Shown in pieces: positions 1 to 5,486 of a DNA stretch of 6,377 nt. The first letter of the stretch is position 1; the number at the start of each line of letters is the position of its first letter. The translations under genes were made by a program, and so were the position numbers. Source of the stretch: 73-13 sp035556395 (GTDB lineage: Bacteria > Actinomycetota > Actinomycetes > Actinomycetales > Microbacteriaceae); assembly GCA_035556395.1 (NCBI GenBank), contig DATMFB010000198.1, forward strand, positions 1 to 6,377. Reading direction: 5' to 3'. The notes under the pieces were generated by a model. It was not told where the DNA came from. It saw only the letters and a list, made by a program, of their open reading frames with translations, and ran no database searches.

Positions 1-763
1 CGCCCGCGCGGCTGAGCGGCGGGATCTCGGTCCCGATCCGCCGGAGCCCGACCACCTCGTCGACGGCTCGTCGTCCCGCCTCCCGGATGGTGAGGTCGTT
101 CGAGTGGACGACGGCGGCCCGCGGCGCATAGGCCTTGCGCAGGCCGGCCGCGAGGACGTCTCGCCCGAAGAGCTGGTCCTCGGCGTACGGGACGTCCCGG
201 TACGGGACCGGGCCGACGAGCACCGAGCGGCGCGCGGCGCTGTTCACATCGGAATAGAACGCCGCGGACTCGAAGTCCGCGCGCGAGGCGAGGCGCCCAT
301 CGTCGCGGAAGACCGTGACGCCGGAATCCGGCCCGAGCGCCGCGAACGTCATCTGGATCTCGTACTTGAGCATCGGATGGCAGTGCGGGCGCGGCACCTG
401 CTTGCCGAGCACCGCGACGATCCGCTCGTCATCGAGCATCGGGTCGAGGAGCGCGGCGAGCCAGTGCGGACTCGCCGGCGTCGCGTCATGGGTGAGGTAG
501 GCGACGAACGCTCCGCTCGCGAGCCTCGCGGCGAGGTCTCGCGTCCGGCCGTGGCCGAACTCGGCGTTCGGGATCTCATGCAGCCGCACCCCCGGATGCC
601 GGGCGACGATGCCGAGCGTGCCGTCGGTCGACCCGGAGTCGATGACGAGCACCTCGAGCTCTCCATCCCAGCGCTGCCCCTCGACCGCCGTGAGGAGCTC
701 ATCGAGGTAGCGCTCGCCGTTGTAGGTGAGGATCGCCACGGTCGCGCTCGGTACGCCGCTCAC
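1..763 (-). CDS. GT2 family glycosyltransferase, rhamnosyltransferase-like (3' end outside window)
   Basis: This is a cytoplasmic GT-A fold glycosyltransferase that probably adds a sugar, plausibly rhamnose, to a growing surface polysaccharide. The first 254 residues are visible and the frame is open to the window edge. They begin with a beta-strand typical of GT2 (AILTYNGE, residues 10-17), then nucleotide-sugar binding DSGSTDG (42-48), FGHGRTRD (69-76) and the metal-site region YLTHDATP (89-96). FYSDVNSA (169-176), the acidic YAEDQ (193-197, likely catalytic Glu195/Asp196) and VVHSND (218-223) follow. The FGHG.TR, LT.DA.P and FYSDVNSA blocks are, from memory, characteristic of bacterial rhamnosyltransferase-type GT2 proteins; acceptor and donor cannot be fixed from sequence. 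The GTG start at 763 is chosen because GGGGGAGG lies 6 bases upstream, and its GTGA overlaps the epimerase stop, so the two genes are probably translationally coupled. No transmembrane segment is seen in the visible part. Confidence 0.9.
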   Translation of the reverse strand, partial: MSGVPSATVAILTYNGERYLDELLTAVEGQRWDGELEVLVIDSGSTDGTLGIVARHPGVRLHEIPNAEFGHGRTRDLAARLASGAFVAYLTHDATPASPHWLAALLDPMLDDERIVAVLGKQVPRPHCHPMLKYEIQMTFAALGPDSGVTVFRDDGRLASRADFESAAFYSDVNSAARRSVLVGPVPYRDVPYAEDQLFGRDVLAAGLRKAYAPRAAVVHSNDLTIREAGRRAVDEVVGLRRIGTEIPPLSRAG

Positions 764-1686
764 GACGCGCCTCCCCCGAGGTCGGCCCAGGCGGCGGCGA
801 TCCCGGCGTCAAGCTCGACCAGATCCGGCTCGCCGAACTCCGCCCGGAAGCGCGAGATGTCGAGGACCACTCGGTCGACGAACGTCGACGGCGCCGGCCG
901 GTACTCGATGGCGACGTCGCGACCGGTGACCCTCGCGATCGTCTCGACGAGCTCCGAGACCGTGACGCCTCGCCCGCTGCCGATGTTGTAGAGCGAGTGC
1001 TGCGGTGCGCCCTCCGCGACATCGACGAGCATGCGCGCGACATCGCCGACCGCGATGAAGTCCCGCACCATCGAACCGTCGCCGAAGACCGCCAGCGGCC
1101 GTCCTGCCGCGAGTTCGTTCAGGAAGATGGGGATGACGCCCTGACGCTTGCCGGTGCCCTGGCGCGGGCCGTACGGGTTCGAGATCCGGAAGACGACCGA
1201 GTCGAGACCGACCCGTCGCCGGAAGTACCGCAGGTATCCCTCGATCGCGAGCTTGCCGATCGCGTAGGGCGAGATCGGCCGGGGCACGACCTCCTCGTGC
1301 ATCAGCGGGACGTCCTGGTCGCCGTAGATCGCCCCACCCGTGGAAGCGAAGAGCACCCTGCGCACGCCCGACTCCGCGGCGACCTGGAACAGATCGATGC
1401 TCGCTGGGACGTTCGTCCGCAGATCCAGCGTCGGATCGTCCTCGGCGCTGGCGGGGCTCGTCGTCGAGACGAAGTGGAACACGAACTCGTGGCCCGGCAC
1501 GGCCGCCGCCACGTCGGCGCGATTCAGGACGTCGCCGACGATGCGCTCGACGCCGCGCGCCGCGTAGCGCGTCCGGTCGCCGGAGAACCGGTCGAACACC
1601 GTGACCGAGTGGCCCCGGGCGGCGAGCTCGTCGACGACGTGCGAACCGATGAAGCCGTTCCCGCCGACGACCAGGTACTCGCTCAC
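760..1686 (-). CDS. NAD-dependent nucleotide-sugar epimerase/dehydratase (GalE-like extended SDR)
   Basis: This 308-residue extended short-chain dehydrogenase most likely interconverts a UDP- or dTDP-hexose at C4, or performs a related step, to supply sugar donors for the neighbouring glycosyltransferases. The NAD-binding glycine motif G8-x-x-G11-x-x-G14 (GGNGFIG) follows the first strand, and Asp32 ends the second strand as expected for NAD rather than NADP. GDV (51-53) should contact the adenine. The catalytic set is Ser115/Thr116 in FASTGGAIYG, Tyr141 and Lys145 in SPYAIGK. SNPYGPRQ (169-176) and the GDG..VRDFI.V.D stretch (203-215) are the sugar-nucleotide binding signature of GalE/RmlB-type enzymes. 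The length fits the short bacterial GalE form. The start is GTG, overlapping the stop of the glycosyltransferase before it by GTGA; the nucleotide-binding motif begins at residue 8, so little room remains for another start. The exact substrate is not deducible, so no symbol is given. Confidence 0.92.
   Translation of the reverse strand: MSEYLVVGGNGFIGSHVVDELAARGHSVTVFDRFSGDRTRYAARGVERIVGDVLNRADVAAAVPGHEFVFHFVSTTSPASAEDDPTLDLRTNVPASIDLFQVAAESGVRRVLFASTGGAIYGDQDVPLMHEEVVPRPISPYAIGKLAIEGYLRYFRRRVGLDSVVFRISNPYGPRQGTGKRQGVIPIFLNELAAGRPLAVFGDGSMVRDFIAVGDVARMLVDVAEGAPQHSLYNIGSGRGVTVSELVETIARVTGRDVAIEYRPAPSTFVDRVVLDISRFRAEFGEPDLVELDAGIAAAWADLGGGAS
770..777 (-). promoter_or_regulatory. Shine-Dalgarno site inside the epimerase gene for the downstream GT2
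   Basis: The minus strand reads GGGGGAGG six bases before the GTG at 763. It encodes part of the glycine-rich C-terminal tail of the epimerase (GGG near residues 304-306), so the same bases serve as coding sequence and ribosome binding site. Confidence 0.7.
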
Positions 1687-2888
1687 CGCATCGCCCGTTC
1701 GAATGCGTCGAGGAACTGCCGTCCCGCCGCACTCCAGTCCGCCATCGTCACGCTCGCCGCCGCCTCGGCGGCGTGTGCCGAGCGCTCCGGATCGTCGAGT
1801 ACCGCGATCAGGGCGTCGGCGAGGGCCCGCGGCAGCGGCGGCGCGTAGGCGATGTGCGGGTTGTCGACGACGAGGCGGTTGTTCGGCGCGTCGTTCACGA
1901 CCGGGATGGCCCCCGCCGCGAGCAGTTCGAGCGGCATGAGCGACATGTTGCTGAACGACAGCACGAGACCGGCGGCGCAGCGGTTGAAGATCTCCCCCAG
2001 CCCATCCGCGCCGACGCCGTGCAGGCTGCGATACGGGAACGGCAGGTCGCGATGCACCCGGGTGCCGACGAGGTTGATGACCGTGCCGGGACGCTCTCGC
2101 GCGACGATGCCGAGCACGAGCAGCCCGAGCTCGAAGCCGCGGCGCTCCGTCGCGGGACGCGCGTAGAACATGATCTCGTCATGCGAGCCCGCGGGGTCGT
2201 ACGCGTAGTGGCCGGGATCGGCACCGAAGTCGAACGCGTCGGTCGACATTCCGTACTCGTCGTGCAGCTTCGCGGAGAGCCAGCGCCCGGCCGTGATGCC
2301 GTGGAAGCCGAACCGGTAGGTCGACTCGGCGAGCGTCGACTCGGACCCGGCGGGCGCGAACCACGGCTCGAAGTCCTGGACGAAGTAGAAGCGCCGTGCC
2401 GGCGACGCGGAGCGGAATGACGGATACGCCGTCTCCCATCCCGTCGCGAACACGGCGTCCGTATCCGCCGGGAGCTCACCGGTCCAGGGAAGGAGCTCTG
2501 CGGCGACGTGCTCGAACGACTTCGACGCGGCCATCACCCGCTGGGTCTCCGGGATGCTGACCGGTCGCTCGTTCGAGTAGAGGTAGATGCGGCAGACGTG
2601 CCCGGCCCGCTCAAGCGCCTTGATCATGCGCAGCGCCGTCTGGTGCCCGCCGGAGTTCAGGCCGGGGGGCGACATGATCCACGCCACCGTCCATGGGCCC
2701 GGTCCGCGATCGGCCGGGGTCGCGACCGCGGGGTGCGGCGTCCTCCAGTCGACGGCCTCGACGTCCTCGGGACGGGCGAGGAGCACGTCGCGGCCGTCCT
2801 CGCCGACGAGGCGGGAGCGGGCCCGTCGGAGCGTCTCACGCATCCCCTGCTCGCGGAGCACGCGCAGCGCCTTGCCGACCACATTCAT
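1683..2888 (-). CDS. GT4 family glycosyltransferase, WsaF-type (putative rhamnosyltransferase)
   Basis: This 401-residue GT-B fold enzyme resembles the WsaF branch, whose namesake is a rhamnosyltransferase building an S-layer glycan. The N-terminal part is basic and amphipathic (residues 1-30), which may hold it at the membrane. The acceptor domain opens with WIMSPPGLNSGGHQTA (70-85). It continues through YFVQDFEPWF (168-177), a hallmark block of this branch, and FGFHGITAGRWL (193-204). The donor domain runs from FDFGADPGHY (219-228) through IMFYARPATERRGFE (239-253) to FSNMSLMPLELLAAG (312-326). Glu321 matches the second Glu of the GT4 E-x7-E motif, while the first Glu position is Ser313. 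The start at 2888 is preferred: an ATG 12 bases upstream (2900) lies inside a likely -10 box and neither start has a strong Shine-Dalgarno site. A 50-base gap separates it from the membrane protein before it, and its stop overlaps the epimerase start. Donor identity as dTDP-rhamnose is inference. Confidence 0.88.
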   Translation of the reverse strand: MNVVGKALRVLREQGMRETLRRARSRLVGEDGRDVLLARPEDVEAVDWRTPHPAVATPADRGPGPWTVAWIMSPPGLNSGGHQTALRMIKALERAGHVCRIYLYSNERPVSIPETQRVMAASKSFEHVAAELLPWTGELPADTDAVFATGWETAYPSFRSASPARRFYFVQDFEPWFAPAGSESTLAESTYRFGFHGITAGRWLSAKLHDEYGMSTDAFDFGADPGHYAYDPAGSHDEIMFYARPATERRGFELGLLVLGIVARERPGTVINLVGTRVHRDLPFPYRSLHGVGADGLGEIFNRCAAGLVLSFSNMSLMPLELLAAGAIPVVNDAPNNRLVVDNPHIAYAPPLPRALADALIAVLDDPERSAHAAEAAASVTMADWSAAGRQFLDAFERAMR

Positions 2889-2895
2889 CGGACCG

Positions 2896-2901
2896 AGCAT
2901 A
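2896..2901 (-). promoter_or_regulatory. putative internal -10 box before the GT4 gene
   Basis: The minus strand reads TATGCT, then CGGTCCG, then the ATG at 2888. This places a predicted transcription start on or one base before the start codon. It would allow expression of the GT4-epimerase-GT2 block independently of the membrane-protein pair. No -35 match accompanies it, so it is tentative. Confidence 0.35.
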
Positions 2902-2912
2902 CCGGCGGGGTT

Positions 2913-2933
2913 CTCGCAGCCGGGGTCGGCGAG
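2913..2933 (-). other. small hairpin in the gap before the GT4 gene
   Basis: On the minus strand GCCG (2930-2927) and CGGC (2922-2919) can pair around ACCC, flanked by CTC and GAG that extend the stem across a short bulge. There is no T-run after it, so it does not look like an intrinsic terminator. In sequence this GC-rich, such a fold can be fortuitous. Confidence 0.25.
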
Positions 2934-2938
2934 CGGCG

Positions 2939-4027
2939 TCAGCCCGCGCCCGCGACGACTAGGACGGCGAGGACGGCGACGAGCCCGCTCCAGCCGACGA
3001 CGACCCATGCGGCGACGCGGTTGCCGAGCACGGTCCCGGTCGCGAGCAGGAATGCGGGCAGCAGGACCGCGGACCCGCTCGCGTGGGGCAGGAGCCAATC
3101 CCCGTGGAGCAGGCGCAGCACGAGCACGAGGACCGGTCCGGCGAGCAGCGCGGTCACCGCGGCCGCGACCGCCAGCGGCGCCTCGGGTCGCGACCGCCTC
3201 GCCTGGGCGAACGCGACCAGGACGCCGGCGATGAGCACCCAGCCGATCGGCTGGGTGAGGTAGTCGGGCAGGCCGGGCGGTCCGCCGCGCGACGCGACGG
3301 CGTCGAGACCCGTCACGATCATGGCGTCGAGGAGCCGGCGCAGCAGCGACAGCGCACCGATCGATCCGTCTTCGAGCGCGACCGGCGTGCCGGAGGTCGG
3401 GCCGATCCGCAGCGCGGCGGCGATCGCCGGCAGGACGAGCGAGGCGATGACGGCCAGTGCGCCGACGCCGATGAGGCGGAGACCTCCGGCGCGCTGGACG
3501 GCGGCGACCCCGGCGAGCAGGATCAGGGCGAGCAGGAACGCGAGGACGGCTGCCACGCCGAGCACTCCGGCGGCGAGCCCGCAGAGCACGAGCCACCAGC
3601 CGGAGCCGCGGCCATCGGCGAACCGGCAGGCGAGCCACAGCGAGAGCACGCCGATGAAGATGAGCGGCCCGTCCGTCCCCGCCCATCCGGCGGCCCACAG
3701 CGACACGGGCGCGGCGATCAGCACGGCGCCGATCGCGAGGATGGTCGCGTCGGACATGCGGAACCTGCGCCCGAGCGACTCCACGATGATGAGCGCGGCC
3801 GGGAGCCAGAGACTCCAGAGCACGCGCCAGGCCGGCGATGCGGCGAGCTCGGTCAGCGGGTCGGCGAGCAGGCCCTGGTTCGCCGGTGGCACGACCGCTC
3901 CGCCGTGCAGGAGTGCGAGCGGCCAGGCGACGAGCAGCGAGGCGGGGAGCAGGATCGCGAGCGGCCGGTGCCGGTCGACCCAGGTGCGCCACCGCGGGCT
4001 CGACACGCGCCGCATGAGATCGGTCAC
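2939..4027 (-). CDS. multi-pass membrane protein, shortened paralog of the preceding DUF2142/GT-C-like protein
   Basis: This 362-residue, very hydrophobic protein has roughly ten predicted membrane segments (about 23-40, 66-84, 93-113, 119-136, 142-176 as two, 182-206, 258-275, 284-308, 317-335 and 337-359) and no signal peptide cleavage site that I can see. It is homologous to the gene just upstream. LLHGGAVVPPAN (39-50) aligns with LLHSPALSPIDE (45-56) there. From W67-R68 onward the two align without gaps for about 100 residues through GTDGP (117-121) and SGWW (142-145), and LLPA...T...L.NR.A near residue 323 matches LMPA...T...L.NR.A. It lacks the acidic pair and most of the large first loop, and the KPT and PPRY motifs of its neighbour are replaced. 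A catalytic role is therefore doubtful; a subunit, flippase-like or scaffolding role is possible but unproven. The GTG start overlaps the upstream stop by GTGA; an in-frame ATG at 4015 is a weaker alternative. Confidence 0.82.
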   Translation of the reverse strand: MTDLMRRVSSPRWRTWVDRHRPLAILLPASLLVAWPLALLHGGAVVPPANQGLLADPLTELAASPAWRVLWSLWLPAALIIVESLGRRFRMSDATILAIGAVLIAAPVSLWAAGWAGTDGPLIFIGVLSLWLACRFADGRGSGWWLVLCGLAAGVLGVAAVLAFLLALILLAGVAAVQRAGGLRLIGVGALAVIASLVLPAIAAALRIGPTSGTPVALEDGSIGALSLLRRLLDAMIVTGLDAVASRGGPPGLPDYLTQPIGWVLIAGVLVAFAQARRSRPEAPLAVAAAVTALLAGPVLVLVLRLLHGDWLLPHASGSAVLLPAFLLATGTVLGNRVAAWVVVGWSGLVAVLAVLVVAGAG

Positions 4028-5400
4028 GGATACCACCCCGCGAACGCGATGGTCACGGCGATGCCGTAGCCGAGCAGGATCGCCACATAGGCGAGCAGCG
4101 CTCGGATCGCCCAGCGGTTGCGCAGCAGCGGCACGGTCACGACGATCAGTGCCGGCATCAGGGCGAGGCCGTACCGCGGAGGCATCGGGAAGAACGATCC
4201 TGACGCGACGACGATACCGGCGGTGAGGAACGGGGCGGCGAGGAGGAACGCGAGGAGCACGGCGATCGGCAGCGAGCGGTCGCGCGACCCGCGGGGCATC
4301 ATGAGCAGCGATCCGATGACCCCGGCGATCGCCAGCCAGGTGAGCGGCAGGAAGATGTTCGTCGCGCTGTCCGCCTGCGGGACGACCAGGCGGAGCGCGC
4401 CGCCCAGGAAGTTCGTGAACTGCTGTCCGAACAGGTCGACCGTCGGCGGTACCGCGACGCCTTGATCGGCACTGTCCCGGCTGATCGCGAGGAGCGGCAC
4501 GATGCGCGTCCAGGCGAACTGGACCGCGACCGCCATGATGAAGGCGAGCAGCGGCAGCCCCACCTGCGGGCCGAGCAGGCCCCGAAGCACGCCCCGGGCA
4601 TCGCGTCCCTCGGCGCGCAGCGCCCGGATCCGGCGCGCGACGAGGTAGATCAGGACGAGGCCGACGACGGCGATGCCCGTCGGCTTGAACGTCGCGCCGA
4701 GTGCGGCCACGCCGACGAGCCACCAGCCCGAGACCTCGCCGCGGGCGAATCGGATCGCGAGCCAGAGCAGGATCGCGCCGAGGCAGAAGATCGGCGCGTC
4801 CGTGGACACGAAGGAGAATGACCAGTAGCCGAGCGGCGAAGCGACGATCGCGAGCGAGACCGCGACGAAGCCCCAGCCGACGATGCGCATCCGCCGGGCG
4901 ATGAGGTAGCTGAAGACGAGCCCGCCCATGAGCCAGAGCGTGCCGACGAGCCGCCACCCGGTGACCTGGCCGACTCCGGGAATGAGCGAGAGGGCATCGC
5001 CGACCGTTCGGACGATCCAGAACTGCACCGGGGGGTAGCCCTCCCCGCTCGAGTACCCGCCGTACGGGAAGGCCGCCGAGTCGCTGAGATCCGTGCCGCA
5101 CTCGGGTCCCATCCGTCCGAACGGGATGACGCCGTGGCACGCGTAGAGCTGGCGCGCGAGATCGCCGAGGTACTCGCCGCTGTGGATGACGCCCTGCCGC
5201 CAGAGCTTCTCGAGGTAGTCGATGTAGACGACCTCGTCGATCGGCGAGAGTGCCGGGCTGTGCAGCAGCGTCACCGTCACCATGTAGCCGCCGGCGACGA
5301 CGAGCGTCACGATCAGCGACCAGTGTCGTGCGAGCGCACCCCGGAGACCGGGCTCGTCGAGGTGCGCGGCGCCGAATGCCCGGACCGAGACGCCCGTCAT
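4024..5400 (-). CDS. DUF2142/GT-C-like polytopic membrane protein, putative polyprenyl-phosphate-dependent glycosyltransferase
   Basis: This 458-residue membrane protein has about ten to eleven predicted membrane segments. Its architecture is that of GT-C enzymes and DUF2142 proteins, which are thought to transfer sugars from polyprenyl-phosphate donors on the outer membrane face. The first helix (about 28-47) is followed by SPIDEVVYIDY (52-62), whose Asp55-Glu56 sits where GT-C enzymes keep their catalytic acidic residues. A long outside loop follows, with Cys88 and Cys101 (a possible disulphide), a Gly/Tyr-rich stretch and YPPVQFW (122-128). Further landmarks are STDAP (199-203), SGWW (224-227), FKPTG (238-242) and PPRYGL (407-412), similar to the RY motif in DUF2142-type proteins. 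The start is well supported by GAGGAG five bases upstream of the ATG. It is the first gene of the minus-strand operon and overlaps the next by GTGA. The enzymatic assignment rests on pattern recognition; the specific sugar and acceptor are unknown. Confidence 0.85.
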   Translation of the reverse strand: MTGVSVRAFGAAHLDEPGLRGALARHWSLIVTLVVAGGYMVTVTLLHSPALSPIDEVVYIDYLEKLWRQGVIHSGEYLGDLARQLYACHGVIPFGRMGPECGTDLSDSAAFPYGGYSSGEGYPPVQFWIVRTVGDALSLIPGVGQVTGWRLVGTLWLMGGLVFSYLIARRMRIVGWGFVAVSLAIVASPLGYWSFSFVSTDAPIFCLGAILLWLAIRFARGEVSGWWLVGVAALGATFKPTGIAVVGLVLIYLVARRIRALRAEGRDARGVLRGLLGPQVGLPLLAFIMAVAVQFAWTRIVPLLAISRDSADQGVAVPPTVDLFGQQFTNFLGGALRLVVPQADSATNIFLPLTWLAIAGVIGSLLMMPRGSRDRSLPIAVLLAFLLAAPFLTAGIVVASGSFFPMPPRYGLALMPALIVVTVPLLRNRWAIRALLAYVAILLGYGIAVTIAFAGWYP

Positions 5401-5405
5401 GACGG

Positions 5406-5411
5406 CTCCTC
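5406..5411 (-). promoter_or_regulatory. strong Shine-Dalgarno site for the first operon gene
   Basis: The minus strand reads GAGGAG followed by a five-base spacer CCGTC and the ATG at 5400. This fixes the start of the DUF2142-like gene. Confidence 0.8.
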
Positions 5412-5439
5412 GACCGGAGGCGGCGTACGCATCGCCGAA

Positions 5440-5445
5440 AGCCTA
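5440..5445 (-). promoter_or_regulatory. putative -10 box of the minus-strand operon
   Basis: The minus strand reads TAGGCT here, fitting the TANNNT pattern of actinobacterial housekeeping promoters. Transcription would begin near 5433 with a G, giving a leader of about 33 bases that contains the Shine-Dalgarno site. No convincing -35 hexamer is found at 16-18 bases spacing. Confidence 0.45.
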
Positions 5446-5477
5446 CCCAGAAGGCCCTGTCCGCAGCGGGAGGGTAG
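5443..5477. repeat. inverted repeat made by two back-to-back -10 boxes
   Basis: CTACCC at 5443-5448 is the exact reverse complement of GGGTAG at 5472-5477, with 23 bases between the arms. Each arm contains the TAG of one of the two divergent -10 boxes, so the promoters are arranged as near mirror images around about 5460. With only six bases per arm it may be chance or an operator half-site pair. Confidence 0.4.
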
Positions 5478-5480
5478 CGT
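5475..5480 (+). promoter_or_regulatory. putative -10 box giving a leaderless GT2 transcript
   Basis: TAGCGT fits TANNNT and is followed by exactly six bases (GGTCCC) and then the GTG start codon. If the last T is -7, +1 falls on the G of the start codon. Leaderless mRNAs of this geometry are common in actinobacteria. No clear -35 element is seen. Confidence 0.5.
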
Positions 5481-5486
5481 GGTCCC

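Noticed and set aside
104..991. Plus-strand open frame opposite the GT2 and epimerase genes
   Set aside because: Its translation is an Arg/Glu/Asp/Val-rich mirror of coding sequence with no recognisable motif, while the minus strand carries complete family signatures.
997..1848. Plus-strand open frame opposite the epimerase
   Set aside because: The composition is typical of antisense shadow frames and it crosses the junction of two real minus-strand genes.
2913..2933. Rho-independent terminator between the membrane pair and the GT4 gene
   Set aside because: The hairpin is short and is not followed by a run of T on the minus strand, so it does not qualify as a terminator.
1683..3992. A 769-codon minus-strand frame suggesting a fusion in front of the GT4 enzyme
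   Set aside because: The part upstream of about 2900 is Arg/Ala/Pro-rich and lies over the membrane protein gene in another frame. The GT4 homology begins at the 2888 start.
3083..4069. Plus-strand frame of 328 codons rich in Arg, Glu, Gln, Asp and Gly
   Set aside because: It is the antisense of hydrophobic membrane-protein codons, which yields strongly polar nonsense; no domain or start signal is visible.
5458..5463. CGGACA on the minus strand as a -35 box for the operon
   Set aside because: It matches TTGACA at four positions, but the spacer to the -10 box is only 12 bases, too short for a normal promoter.
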